A stretch of 40,913 nt of DNA from Verrucomicrobia bacterium UBA1629 (GCA_002321305.1 DCMF01000135.1:1-40913); one strand, 5' to 3'; shown: positions 14,972 to 23,210, counted from the first letter of the stretch. Notes: a model not told the origin generated them from the sequence alone. Numbers and translations: made by a program.

Positions 14972-16474
14972 TCACACCCCGCCCTTCCGCCGATGCCGCG
15001 CCGCATAGGACGCGAGGGCCTTGTCGAACTCGGCCTCCGAGAAGTCCGGCCAGAGCGTGTCCGTGAAATAGTATTCGCTGTACGCCGCCTCCCACAGGAG
15101 GAAGTTCGACGTGCGCAGCTCGCCGCTCGTGCGGATGACGAGATCGGGATCGGGCACGTCCGGCGCGTAGAGGAACGAGCGGAACGTCTCTTCCGTCAGC
15201 GGCTCGCCCCGCTGCAGCGCGGCGTTCGCCGCATCGACGATCTCGGCGCGGCCGCCGTAGGAGATCGCGACGATGAACTGGCGCTCGAACCGCGCGGTCT
15301 TCTTCTCCAGCGACGAGATGACGGCGAGGAGCCTTGGCGACAGGTCGCCGCGCCGGCCGATCATGCGGAAGCGCACCTCGTTCTTCAGGAAGCTCGACTC
15401 CTTCGACTTCAGCATCCGCGCGAAGAGGGACATGAGGCCGTCCACCTCCTCTTTCGGACGCTTCCAGTTCTCCGTCGAGAACGCATAGACCGTGAGATAG
15501 CGGATGCCGCGCGCGCCGCACCAGTTGAGGACGTCGCCCAGCGTCTTCGCGCCGGCCTTGTGCCCCTCGCCGCGCTTCTGCCCGCGCCGCGTCGCCCAGC
15601 GCCCGTTGCCGTCCATGATGATCGCCACGTGCTGCGGCACGTTCTTCAGGTAGCGCACGGCGTCCGCAAAGAACCGCTCCGGCGTCGAGGCGCCGCTCGT
15701 CACGCCCAGCGTCCGCACGCCGGCGAAGTCCAGCGCGCGCACCTCGTCCATCGTGCCCGCGAAGAACGCGCGCCTGCCTGTCGCCGCCGCGACTTCCGCG
15801 AGCCGCCTCGCGTTGGCGGACGTCCGGGAGCCGAGCACCAGAACGGCATCGCCTGTGAACGCGCGCACGGCGTCCTGGCGTTCCTTCGTCGCGCGGCAGA
15901 CGTCGGCCTGCGTCTCGACGGCGTAGCGCGTGCGCAGCGCGGCCACCTGCCGCGCCACCTCGTCGGCGTTCATCGTCGTCTGGGCGACGACGCCGAGGGG
16001 GGAATGAGGAATGAGGGATGAGGGATGAGGGACGGGGGATGGGGGCTTGGAAAGAGCCTGTCCGAACGTCAGCCAGTTCCCGTCGCCGACTTCGCCGGCA
16101 ATGCCCTGGAACTCGGCGTGTCCGGGGTCGCCGAGGATCACGACGGGCATCCCGCGGAGGGCGAACGCGCGCGCGGTCCTGTGGACGTTCGCGACGAAGG
16201 GACACGTCGCGTCCACGACCTTGAGTCGGCGCGCGGCGGCGGCTTCGCGGACGCGCGGCGAGACGCCATGCGCCGAAAAGACGACCGTCTCGCCCTCCGG
16301 CACGTCCTCGATGCGGTTGACGAAGCGAAAGCCCAGCGCCTTGAGGTCGCCGATGACGATCTCGTTGTGGACGAGCGTGTGCAGACAGTAGACGTTGCGC
16401 AGCTTGAGGGCCTTCGCGATCGCGGCGTTCACGCCGGCGCAGAGGCCGTGCGGCTCAATGACTTCGACATTCAT
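14972..16474 (-). CDS. IspH-UppS fusion: HMBPP reductase joined to undecaprenyl diphosphate synthase
   Basis: One uninterrupted 500-codon frame encodes two complete isoprenoid enzymes. Residues 1 to about 275 are IspH, which makes IPP/DMAPP from HMBPP, with all three [4Fe-4S] cysteines: C12 in GLCAGV, C91 in DATCPFV and C193 in ADVCRAT. HTLVHN, GDPGHAEFQG, QTTM and TSGASTPE are also present. Residues about 280-500 are UppS, which condenses IPP into the C55 lipid carrier: D288 in IIMDGNGRWA, FSTENWKRP, ISYGGRAEI and RTSGELR (448-454) with SNFLLWEAAYSEYYF. IspH runs directly into UppS with almost no linker. The start at 16474 (MNVEVIEPHGLCAGV) matches canonical IspH. A repeat-encoded Pro/Ser/His loop interrupts IspH at about 141-160. 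The gene sits between gpmI and ybeY. Confidence 0.93.
   Translation of the reverse strand: MNVEVIEPHGLCAGVNAAIAKALKLRNVYCLHTLVHNEIVIGDLKALGFRFVNRIEDVPEGETVVFSAHGVSPRVREAAAARRLKVVDATCPFVANVHRTARAFALRGMPVVILGDPGHAEFQGIAGEVGDGNWLTFGQALSKPPSPVPHPSSLIPHSPLGVVAQTTMNADEVARQVAALRTRYAVETQADVCRATKERQDAVRAFTGDAVLVLGSRTSANARRLAEVAAATGRRAFFAGTMDEVRALDFAGVRTLGVTSGASTPERFFADAVRYLKNVPQHVAIIMDGNGRWATRRGQKRGEGHKAGAKTLGDVLNWCGARGIRYLTVYAFSTENWKRPKEEVDGLMSLFARMLKSKESSFLKNEVRFRMIGRRGDLSPRLLAVISSLEKKTARFERQFIVAISYGGRAEIVDAANAALQRGEPLTEETFRSFLYAPDVPDPDLVIRTSGELRTSNFLLWEAAYSEYYFTDTLWPDFSEAEFDKALASYAARHRRKGGV
15994..16050. repeat. CTCATCCC-type repeat inserted in the IspH domain
   Basis: On the plus strand GGAATGAGGAATGAGGGATG continues through further GATGAGGG/GACGGGGGATGGGGG units. 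In the gene it is read on the pyrimidine strand as KPPSPVPHPSSLIPHSPLG, in frame, between LTFGQALS and VVAQTTMN, a surface loop just before the conserved QTT motif. Same unit as the second block at 13046-13150 and at 18961-19010. Confidence 0.8.
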
Positions 16475-16547
16475 GGCGCACGGCCCCTCCCGAACAAGTG
16501 CGCCCAGCACGTCGCCGACGCCTTCGACACGTCCGACCGATGCGCGC

Positions 16548-18134
16548 TCAGACGTTGAGCGCGGTCTTCGACCAGTTCTCCTTGCCCGCGAGGAGCGAGG
16601 GCGTCGTCATGTCCGGCGGCACCGGGATGCCGAGCATCTGCAGGGCCGTCGGCGCGACCGCCGAGAGCTTCGCGAGCGGCGTCAGCCGCACGCCCGCCGC
16701 GTCGTTCGCGACGTAGAAGCAGTCCACGAGGTTCAGCGTGTGCGAGGTCTTCGTGAGTCCCGTCTTGTAGTCCACCATCTGCTCGGCGTTGCCGTGGTCC
16801 GCGAAGATGAGGACGTGCGCGTCGAGCTCCAGAAGGCGCGGCAGGATCTTGCCGATGCACTCGTCCGTCACCTCGACCGCCCGCGTCGCCGCCTTCTCGT
16901 CGCCCGTGTGGCCGACCATGTCGCAGTTCGCGTAGTTGACGACGATGAAGCCGTAGGGGTTGTTCTCCAGCCGCTTCAGCAGCTCGTCCGTCACGTTGTA
17001 CGCCTCCATCTCCGGGTGGCTCGCGAAGGTCGCCGCGTCGAAGCGCGACTTGACCTCGACCTGGTCCTCGCCCGCCGACGGCGTCGTGGACTTGCCGTTG
17101 AAGAAGCTCGTCACGTGCTTGATCTTCTGCGTCTCCGCGAGGCGCAGCTGCTTGAGGCCCGCCTTCGAGACGACCTCGCCGAGGAGGTTGTCCATGCCGC
17201 CGCCCGCGCCCATCGCGCCGAGGAGGTAGTCCTGGAACTCGTCCCAGTAGCGCGTGAAGCCGAGGAACGTGACCTTCGGGCGCACCGAGCGCGTGCCGGG
17301 GTAGTCGTCGCAGACGAACGCCTGCGTGAGCTGGATCGCGCGGTCCTGGCGGTAGTTCGTGTGCATGACGACGTCGCCGTCCTTCATGCCGGCGTAGCCG
17401 CCGATCACGTAGCACGGGATGTACTCGTCGGTCATCGGCGCGTGGTCGGGCGTCTGGCCGCTGGCGTACTCGGCCTTGACGGCCTCCTCGACCGTCGCGG
17501 CCCTCTTGCCCTTCGCGGCGACGAGGCACTCGAAGGCCTCGCTCGTGAGCGCGTAGTTCTTCGAGCGGTCCATGCCGTAGTAGCGGCCCATCGCCGTGCC
17601 GATCGTCGCGTTGCCGACGGCGGCGAGCTCCTGCTTCAGGCGGGCGACGTACTCCAGCGTCGAGCGCGGCGGCGTGTCGCGCCCGTCAAGGAACGGATGC
17701 ACGACGATCCTCCCCTCCGGGAACTCCTGGCGCGCACGGCGCATGAGCTTGAAGAGATGCTCCTGGTGGGCGTGCACGCCCTCGTCCTGCAGGAGGCCGA
17801 GGAAGTGGAACTGGGAGTTGTTCTTCTTCCAGTTCGCGATGAGGTTCGCCCACTTCTCGCTCTTGAAGAGCTCGCCGGACGACAGGCCGTCGTCGATGCG
17901 CTTCAGCTCCTGGATGACGATGCGGCCGGCGCCCATGTTGAGGTGACCGACCTCGGACGAGCCCTGGTAGCCGTCGGGCAGGCCCACCGCCTCGCCGCAG
18001 CAGTCCAGAAGGCAGTGCGGATAGCGCGCGCGGATCTGGTCGATGACCGGCGTCTTCGCGCCGTAAACAGAGTTGCCGTCCTTGCGGGGGTTGACGCCCC
18101 AGCCGTCACGAATGATGAAAACAACAGGTCTCAT
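16548..18134 (-). CDS. gpmI: 2,3-bisphosphoglycerate-independent phosphoglycerate mutase
   Basis: Interconverts 3- and 2-phosphoglycerate in glycolysis through a phosphoserine intermediate with two Mn ions. The 528-residue protein has the metal motif IIRDGWG, the catalytic serine S60 in QGSSEVGHLN, FLDGRDTPP, YYGMDRSKN, NYANCDMVGHTGD and IFADHGNAEQM in the expected order for the alkaline-phosphatase superfamily. The start at 18134 (MRPVVFIIRDGWG) has AAGGAG six bases upstream; the longer open frame reading back through plsY is a shadow. Promoter at 18160-18168. It is followed after 73 bases by ispH-uppS and ybeY, probably one transcript. Confidence 0.97.
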   Translation of the reverse strand: MRPVVFIIRDGWGVNPRKDGNSVYGAKTPVIDQIRARYPHCLLDCCGEAVGLPDGYQGSSEVGHLNMGAGRIVIQELKRIDDGLSSGELFKSEKWANLIANWKKNNSQFHFLGLLQDEGVHAHQEHLFKLMRRARQEFPEGRIVVHPFLDGRDTPPRSTLEYVARLKQELAAVGNATIGTAMGRYYGMDRSKNYALTSEAFECLVAAKGKRAATVEEAVKAEYASGQTPDHAPMTDEYIPCYVIGGYAGMKDGDVVMHTNYRQDRAIQLTQAFVCDDYPGTRSVRPKVTFLGFTRYWDEFQDYLLGAMGAGGGMDNLLGEVVSKAGLKQLRLAETQKIKHVTSFFNGKSTTPSAGEDQVEVKSRFDAATFASHPEMEAYNVTDELLKRLENNPYGFIVVNYANCDMVGHTGDEKAATRAVEVTDECIGKILPRLLELDAHVLIFADHGNAEQMVDYKTGLTKTSHTLNLVDCFYVANDAAGVRLTPLAKLSAVAPTALQMLGIPVPPDMTTPSLLAGKENWSKTALNV

Positions 18135-18159
18135 GATAATCTCCTTGGAATGGGTGCGT

Positions 18160-18168
18160 ATTATACCA
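18160..18168 (-). promoter_or_regulatory. Extended -10 promoter for gpmI-ispH/uppS-ybeY
   Basis: TGGTATAAT on the minus strand, an exact -10 with a TGn extension, 25 bases upstream of the gpmI ATG. No TTGACA-like -35 is present; the upstream DNA is a GC-rich hairpin region. Confidence 0.65.
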
Positions 18169-18203
18169 AAATCGCGCCGCCGCCGCACGACGCGGAACGG
18201 CGG

Positions 18204-18229
18204 CGGCCGGCCGGGGCACGGGCCGGCCG
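18204..18229 (-). terminator. GC-rich hairpin directly after plsY
   Basis: CGGCCGGCC and GGCCGGCCG form a perfect 9-bp stem around an 8-base loop, abutting the plsY stop codon (18232-18230). No U-tract follows, so intrinsic termination is doubtful. It could protect the mRNA 3' end or act with a factor. A nested CCGCCGCC/GGCGGCGG pairing with flanking sequence (18176-18207) is also possible. Confidence 0.45.
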
Positions 18230-18832
18230 TCACGTCCGTCCGAACAGGTAGATCTTGCTCTCGGTGCCATGGACGAGGCGGCCTATGTTTGCGCGGTGCT
18301 TCCAGACGACGAAGAGCGCGACCAGCGTGACGAGGACGCACTGCGGCAGGTTCGCCACGCCCTCGGCGCCGAGAACCGGGAACCAGATCGCGATCGCGAG
18401 AAACGCAGCCGCCGAGCAGCTGCCGAGCGAAATGTAGTGCGAGCAGGCGAAGACGGCCGCGAAGAGCGCGAACGCAACGCCGACGACGCCGGGAATGAGG
18501 CCGATCAGCATGCCGAACGCCGTCGCCACGCCCTTGCCGCCCCTGAACTTCATGTAGGGCGTGAGCATGTGCCCGACGACGCAGGCGACGCCCACCCAGA
18601 GGGCCGGACCGCCGCAGGCCTTCGCCGCGAGCGTCGGCAGGAGTCCCTTCAGGACATCGCACGCGAAGGCGAGAAGCCCCCACTTCTTGCCGACCGTGCG
18701 GAAGACGTTCGTCGCGCCGATGTTCCTCGAGCCGACCGTCCGCACGTCCACGCCGCGCAGACGCCCGATCAGGTAGCCGAACGGAATCCCGCCGATCAGG
18801 TAGGCCGAGACAATCCAAAGAAGTTCACGCAT
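18230..18832 (-). CDS. plsY: Glycerol-3-phosphate acyltransferase PlsY
   Basis: Integral membrane enzyme that transfers an acyl group from acyl-phosphate to glycerol-3-phosphate, the first step of phospholipid synthesis. The 200-residue protein has the family motifs GSRNIGATNVFRTVGKKWG (motif 1), GHMLTPYMKFRGGKGVATAFG (motif 2) and several hydrophobic helices (VSAYLIGGIPFGYLIGRL, IPGVVGVAFALFAAVFACSH). Length is typical. The upstream gap is filled by a composite repeat (18845-19010), so it may be read through from the glycosyltransferase operon; no clear promoter was found in the gap. A hairpin follows the stop. Confidence 0.96.
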   Translation of the reverse strand: MRELLWIVSAYLIGGIPFGYLIGRLRGVDVRTVGSRNIGATNVFRTVGKKWGLLAFACDVLKGLLPTLAAKACGGPALWVGVACVVGHMLTPYMKFRGGKGVATAFGMLIGLIPGVVGVAFALFAAVFACSHYISLGSCSAAAFLAIAIWFPVLGAEGVANLPQCVLVTLVALFVVWKHRANIGRLVHGTESKIYLFGRT

Positions 18833-18844
18833 TCACAATTCCTT

Positions 18845-19010
18845 TCGCTTCTCAAATCGCAAATCAAAAATTTCAGATTTCAGGTTCCAGATCTCAAATT
18901 CCAGATCTCAGATCTCAGATTTCAGGTTCCAGATCTCCGATCTCAAATTTCAGATCTCAAATCCCATCCCTCACCTCTCGCATCTCATCCCTCACTTCTC
19001 ATCCCCATCA
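18845..19010. repeat. Composite degenerate repeat: TTTCAGATCTCAAA-type followed by CTCATCCC-type
   Basis: The first block (about 18845-18962) repeats TTTCAGATTTCAGGTTCC, AGATCTCAAATTCC and AGATCTCAGATCTC units. The second (about 18963-19010) repeats CATCCCTCAC and TCTCATCCC units. Order and orientation match the tract at 12963-13150. It fills the gap between the glycosyltransferase and plsY. No gene is seen here. Confidence 0.8.
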
Positions 19011-20831
19011 AAGGGCATGATCCTCGCCAATGTACTCGCAGGGCGCCTTGCCCGCGCAGAGCCCGCGAACGAACTGGACGCCGTACCAGACGTGGCTCGC
19101 GACGATGCCGAGCGCCGTCAGCAGCCAGTTGTGCGGCTTCAGGCTGAACGACGAGGCCGCCACAAGGAAGAGGTAGAGGCCAAGCGGTCCGCAGTAGGCC
19201 CCCGCATGAAGCGTCAGCCGAAGCGCACGGACGTGCGTCAGGTTCAGGAGGCCGACGACGGCGAGAAACGCGAGGTAGAGGTCGAAGAGCGTCGGGATGA
19301 AATACGAGAGCCGCAGCGAGTTCGACGGAAACCGCTTGCAGAAGTAGCCGCGATGGAAACCGTAGCGGCCGAGCTGGCGCAGGTGCGGCAGGAACAGCGG
19401 CCGACGGTGGTGATAGACGATGACCCACGGATCGTAGACGATCCGCTTCCAGCTGTCGATGATGTCCTTGCAGAGCAGCGTGTCCTCGCCCGGCCAGAAG
19501 TCCGTGCGGTAGCCGCCGATCCTGTCCAGGACGTCCTTGCGGACGAACAGGTTGCAGCTCGGATAGTCCTCGACGTCCATCCGAACGCCGCCCGCGCGGT
19601 AGCGGTAGTTGTAGTTGCCGGAGACGAGGAAGCTGTCGTAGACGCGCCCGCCCAGCGCGGCGAGCCGGCTGTCGCCGGGCGGCGTCACGCCGGGGCCGCC
19701 CACCGCGCCGATGTCGCGGTCGCCGAAGTACTTCACGGCGTATTCGATCCAATGCGCCTCCGGGTAGGCGTCGTCGTCGATGAACGCGACGATCTCGCCC
19801 TTCGCCGCGCGGATGCCGAGATTGCGCTTCTCGGCCGGGCGCACCTGGCCCGTCGGGAGATAGCGGACTCGACTGTCCGCTGGCGCCGGCGCGTCGGGGT
19901 CCTGCTCGTCGGGGAGGACGATGACCTCCCAGTTCACGTAGCTCTGCCCCCGGATCGCCGCAAGGCATTCGTCGAGCATCCAGCTCGGCTTCGGGCAGGC
20001 GATCACGACCGAGACGAGCGGATCGTGGTCGAGCTTCTGCGGGATGAGGCACCTCTTGTAGTAGTCGAGAATCCGAAGCCGGTAGAAGACGGCGAGCGTG
20101 TCCATCGCCATCTTGTAGACGGTGTTCGCCTTGAGCGCCCCGAACTTGTTGCCGAACTTGATGACGACGGGGGCCTCGACGATCTTTGCGCCCTTCTGCG
20201 CGGCGATCGACAGGAGCTCCAGGTCGAAGGCATACGTCTTCACGAGCATCCGCTCCAGCGCGTAGCCGAGGATCTCGCGCTTGAAGAGCTTCATGCCCGT
20301 CTGCGTGTCGGTGATCCGGAGGCCGAACGCGATGCGCACCAGCGTGAAGTAGCAGGCGCTCACGAGCCGCCGGTGCCACGGATACTGGACGACGGAGCGC
20401 GGATGTCGCTTGGAGCCGACGACGATGTCCGCCGCCTTGACGACCATCTGCTCGAAGAAGTACGGCGTCTGGCGCGGATTGATGTCGAGGTCGCCGTCGA
20501 GGAGCATCACGTAGCGGCCCGTCGAGGCCTCGAACCCGGCTCGGAGCGCCGCGCCCTTGCCGCCGTTGCGGCGGCAGATGACGGGATTCAGCGTGACGTG
20601 CGAAAGGCCCGCGAGGCTGACGTGCGCAAGCACCTCGTCCGTGCCGTCGCCGCTGCCGTCATCGACCGGCACGAGTTCCGTCTCGATGCCGTGCTTCTCG
20701 AAAAGCTCGGCGACCGTGCGGAGGTTGTCCGCCGCCTCGGCCGCGAGCCGGTAGAGGGGCATGATTACGGAGAGACGGCCGTTGCCGACCGTCTCCCGCG
20801 TGAGTTGCCACTTCTCCTCGAGTTTCGTCAC
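19008..20831 (-). CDS. Two-domain GT2 glycosyltransferase with C-terminal membrane segments
   Basis: A 607-residue protein with two GT-A domains in series. Domain 1 (about 20-250) resembles dolichyl/undecaprenyl-phosphate sugar synthases: SVIMPLYR, VPVDDGSGDGT, LLDGDLDIN (DxD at about 110) and TDTQTGMKLFKREI. Domain 2 (about 275-480) is a second GT2 with VSVVIACPKP, AFIDDDAYPE (about 350) and FWPGEDTLLC. Three hydrophobic segments follow (about 510-590). The GTG start at 20831 overlaps the rplI stop (GTGA), coupling it to the ribosomal operon. It probably builds or flips a lipid-linked sugar for surface glycan; the sugar is unknown. Confidence 0.85.
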   Translation of the reverse strand: MTKLEEKWQLTRETVGNGRLSVIMPLYRLAAEAADNLRTVAELFEKHGIETELVPVDDGSGDGTDEVLAHVSLAGLSHVTLNPVICRRNGGKGAALRAGFEASTGRYVMLLDGDLDINPRQTPYFFEQMVVKAADIVVGSKRHPRSVVQYPWHRRLVSACYFTLVRIAFGLRITDTQTGMKLFKREILGYALERMLVKTYAFDLELLSIAAQKGAKIVEAPVVIKFGNKFGALKANTVYKMAMDTLAVFYRLRILDYYKRCLIPQKLDHDPLVSVVIACPKPSWMLDECLAAIRGQSYVNWEVIVLPDEQDPDAPAPADSRVRYLPTGQVRPAEKRNLGIRAAKGEIVAFIDDDAYPEAHWIEYAVKYFGDRDIGAVGGPGVTPPGDSRLAALGGRVYDSFLVSGNYNYRYRAGGVRMDVEDYPSCNLFVRKDVLDRIGGYRTDFWPGEDTLLCKDIIDSWKRIVYDPWVIVYHHRRPLFLPHLRQLGRYGFHRGYFCKRFPSNSLRLSYFIPTLFDLYLAFLAVVGLLNLTHVRALRLTLHAGAYCGPLGLYLFLVAASSFSLKPHNWLLTALGIVASHVWYGVQFVRGLCAGKAPCEYIGEDHAL

Positions 20832-21301
20832 TCCTGAGGAGCCTCTTCGTCGAGGATGACGATCTTGAACTTGACGGTGACGCCGCGCCCAAGGTCGATC
20901 TTCGGCTCGTAGACGCCGACTTCGCGGAGCGCGTCGTCGAGCTCGAGCTGGTGGCGCTCGATCTTGACGCCGCGGTTCGCCTCGATCGCCGCGAGGATGT
21001 CCGTGACGCTGACCGCGCCGTAGAGCTTCTTGCCGTCCGTCGTGTGGGCGGAGACGGTGATCTCCAGCTTCTCGAGCTTCTTGGCGAGCTCGAGCGCGGC
21101 CTTCTTCTCTTCGGCGGCGCGCGCGGCGCGCTCGGCCTCAAGCTTCTTCAGGCGGCGCTTCGCGGCTTCCGTCGCGACGGCCGCGAGGCCCTTCGTGAAG
21201 AGGTAGTTGCGGGCGTAGCCGGGGGCGACCTTGACGATCTCGCCGGCCTTGCCGAGCTTCTTCACGCTGTCCATGAGCATGACTTCGATGTGCTGTGCCA
21301 T
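20828..21301 (-). CDS. rplI: 50S ribosomal protein L9
   Basis: A 157-residue bL9 protein: the N-terminal domain (IEVMLMDSVKKLGKAGEIVKVAPGYARNYL) binds 23S rRNA, then comes a long charged helix (AAKRRLKKLEAERAARAAEE) and the C-terminal domain with GAVSVTDILAAI. Length and motif order are normal. It is the fifth gene of the rplY-rpsF-ssb-rpsR-rplI operon; its stop overlaps the GTG of the glycosyltransferase, so translation of the two should be coupled. Confidence 0.97.
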   Translation of the reverse strand: MAQHIEVMLMDSVKKLGKAGEIVKVAPGYARNYLFTKGLAAVATEAAKRRLKKLEAERAARAAEEKKAALELAKKLEKLEITVSAHTTDGKKLYGAVSVTDILAAIEANRGVKIERHQLELDDALREVGVYEPKIDLGRGVTVKFKIVILDEEAPQE

Positions 21302-21317
21302 TGTCGCGCTCCTTTCC

Positions 21318-21548
21318 TTAGGCCATGAGGCCCATGTTGCGGGCGCGCTTGACGCCCTGGCGGATCTGGCGCTGCTGCTGCGAGGTCACCCCCGTGATGC
21401 GCGCCGGCAGGATCTTGCCGTAGTCGGTGATGTAGTACTTCAGCGTCTCGATGTCGTTGACGTCGATCGCGTCGTTCCTGCGGAGCGGCGGACGCTTCCT
21501 CGCGGCGAACTCCTCGCCGGCCGAGCTGTTGGATTTCTTGAAAGCCAT
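21318..21548 (-). CDS. rpsR: 30S ribosomal protein S18
   Basis: A 76-residue bS18 protein with the core RPPLRRNDAIDVNDIETLKYYITDYGKILPARITGVTSQQQR split here only by length. It pairs with S6 on the 30S platform, and rpsF lies two genes upstream in the usual S6-SSB-S18-L9 order. The N-terminus is a short basic and serine-rich extension. Confidence 0.97.
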   Translation of the reverse strand: MAFKKSNSSAGEEFAARKRPPLRRNDAIDVNDIETLKYYITDYGKILPARITGVTSQQQRQIRQGVKRARNMGLMA

Positions 21549-21595
21549 TGTGTTTTCCTTGAAGGTTGTTTTCTATTCGGTCATTCGATCGTTTT

Positions 21596-22018
21596 TCAGA
21601 ACGGAATGTCTGCGGAATCGCCCTCGGACGCCTCGGACGCGACGACCGGCTCCGCCACGGGCTGCTTCGGACCGCCTCCGAGGCGGTCGCCCTTCGGCAG
21701 GAACTTGATCGTGCTCGCGCGCACCTTGAGCTTCTGGTGCTTGATGCCGTCCTTCTCCCAGCTGTCCATCTGGAGGCGCCCGTCGACGAGAACTGAACTC
21801 CCCTTCGACAGGTACTGTCCGCAGAGCTCGGCCAGCTTGTCCCAGGCGTCGACGTCGACGAACACGGGAAAGTCCACCACGTTACCGTTGCGGTCCTTCC
21901 GGCGCTCGTTGATGGCGAGACCGAGGCGCGCGACCTTCATGCCGCTCGTGCCGGTCACGCGCACGTCCGGGTCGCGCGTGAGGTTGCCCATCAGGATCAC
22001 TTTGTTGAAAGACGCCAT
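21596..22018 (-). CDS. ssb: Single-stranded DNA-binding protein
   Basis: A 140-residue SSB with an N-terminal OB-fold (FNKVILMGNLTRDPDVR, WDKLAELCGQYLSKGSSVLV), a short flexible linker and the C-terminal acidic tip DSADIPF, which matches the D-D-I-P-F type tail that binds partner proteins. The linker SEASEGDSAD is encoded by a small TCGGACGCC direct repeat. It lies between rpsF and rpsR in the conserved operon. Confidence 0.97.
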   Translation of the reverse strand: MASFNKVILMGNLTRDPDVRVTGTSGMKVARLGLAINERRKDRNGNVVDFPVFVDVDAWDKLAELCGQYLSKGSSVLVDGRLQMDSWEKDGIKHQKLKVRASTIKFLPKGDRLGGGPKQPVAEPVVASEASEGDSADIPF

Positions 22019-22036
22019 CGCGTCACCTCTTTCCGC

Positions 22037-22426
22037 TTAGGCCTCGATCTTGGCGGCGAGCGCCGCAGCGGCAGCCGCGTCCTTCTTCGCCTGGATCTCG
22101 GCGCGCTCGGCGCGCTCCTGCGCGATCTTCGCCTCGCGACGGTCATCGACCGCGAGAATCTGCACGCGGAACACGTCCTCGACGAGGTGGTAGCGGTTGA
22201 CGAGCTCGTCGACCTTGCTCGGATCGAGCTCGAGGCGGACCTTCACGTAGGTGCCGCGGTCGCGCTTCTTCATGGGACGCGAGAACGTGCGCCCGCCGAG
22301 GACGACCTTCTCCAGGACGTTGCCGCCGAGACGCGTCACTTCCGCGAGAGCCTTCTCGAGCGGGGCTTCGACCGCATCGTCCTTGGCGACGCCGACGAAG
22401 ATGTAGAGAGCATCGTACTTCTTCAT
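22037..22426 (-). CDS. rpsF: 30S ribosomal protein S6
   Basis: A 129-residue bS6 protein starting MKKYDALYIFVGVAKDDAVE, with the RKMKKR-like stretch FSRPMKKRDRGTYVKVRLEL and a ferredoxin-like fold pattern. The Ala/Lys-rich C-terminal tail is typical of extended S6 proteins. Its ATG overlaps the rplY stop as TAATG, so the two are coupled; ssb follows after 18 bases. Confidence 0.97.
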   Translation of the reverse strand: MKKYDALYIFVGVAKDDAVEAPLEKALAEVTRLGGNVLEKVVLGGRTFSRPMKKRDRGTYVKVRLELDPSKVDELVNRYHLVEDVFRVQILAVDDRREAKIAQERAERAEIQAKKDAAAAAALAAKIEA

Positions 22427-23106
22427 TACTTCTTCTCCTCCTTCTTGTCAGCCGCGCCGGCTTCCTCTTCCTTGCCCTTCTTGATGACTTCGGGCGTCTT
22501 CGCCGCATCCGTCGCGGCCGCCGCCGCGCCGCCCGCCGCCGGCACGTCGTCCGGGGCCTTGACGACCGCGATCGCCAGCTCGCCGCGCGTCACGACCGTG
22601 TACTTGTCGCCGAGCTTGAGGTCGCGCACGAAGAGCGTCTGGTCGAGGTCGAGCGCCGACACGTCGACGTCGAACTTCTCCGGGATGTCCGTCGGGAGGA
22701 CGTCAATGTCGATCGTGCGGAGCACCTGCTCGAGGACGCCGCCGCCGAGCTTCACGCCCTTCGCCTCGCCGACGAGATAGAGCGGCACCGTGATGCGCAC
22801 CGTCTCGGACAGCGACACCTCGCTGAAATCCACGTGAATGGGCGTGCCCTTGAGGACGTCGTTCTGCATCTCGCGCAGAAGCGCCGGGACTTCCCGCCCG
22901 TCCATGTCGAGCGTCACGAGAACCTGCTTGCCCGTGCGCCCGCGCATTGCCATCATGAAGTCGTGCGCGGGAAGCTTGACGAGCTCCGTGCCGCCCTTCT
23001 TCATCTTCATCACCGAACCGGGAATCATCCCCGTGCGGCGCAAACGGCGGACAGCCGCCGTACCCTGTTCGGTACGCGCCTCCGCCTTGATCCTGATCTG
23101 ATCCAT
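22426..23106 (-). CDS. rplY: 50S ribosomal protein L25, CTC-type
   Basis: A bL25 (TL5/CTC) protein of 226 residues that binds 5S rRNA. The start at 23106 (MDQIRIKAEARTEQGTAAVR) fits the family and has AAAAGG upstream; longer starts read back through the promoter and terminator. The N-terminal 5S-binding domain is followed by the beta domain (VDFSEVSLSETVRITVPLYL) and a low-complexity Ala/Lys/Glu tail (about 185-226). It is first in the operon and has its own promoter, which overlaps the terminator of the rpsL-rpsG operon. Confidence 0.95.
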   Translation of the reverse strand: MDQIRIKAEARTEQGTAAVRRLRRTGMIPGSVMKMKKGGTELVKLPAHDFMMAMRGRTGKQVLVTLDMDGREVPALLREMQNDVLKGTPIHVDFSEVSLSETVRITVPLYLVGEAKGVKLGGGVLEQVLRTIDIDVLPTDIPEKFDVDVSALDLDQTLFVRDLKLGDKYTVVTRGELAIAVVKAPDDVPAAGGAAAAATDAAKTPEVIKKGKEEEAGAADKKEEKK

Positions 23107-23180
23107 CTTTGCCTTTTCTGGTAATTTTCCGCAATACTCTCGCGCACCCGCGCTACACTCTCGCGGCCGAAACGGGCGAA

Positions 23181-23210
23181 AGTATACCAAAAGCGCCGCA
23201 GTTCTGTCAA
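23181..23210 (-). promoter_or_regulatory. Sigma70 promoter for the rplY-rpsF-ssb-rpsR-rplI operon
   Basis: TTGACA (23210-23205), 18-bp spacer, TATACT (23186-23181), minus strand. The -35 box is in the loop and stem edge of the hairpin at 23191-23221, so promoter and upstream terminator share DNA. Confidence 0.8.
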
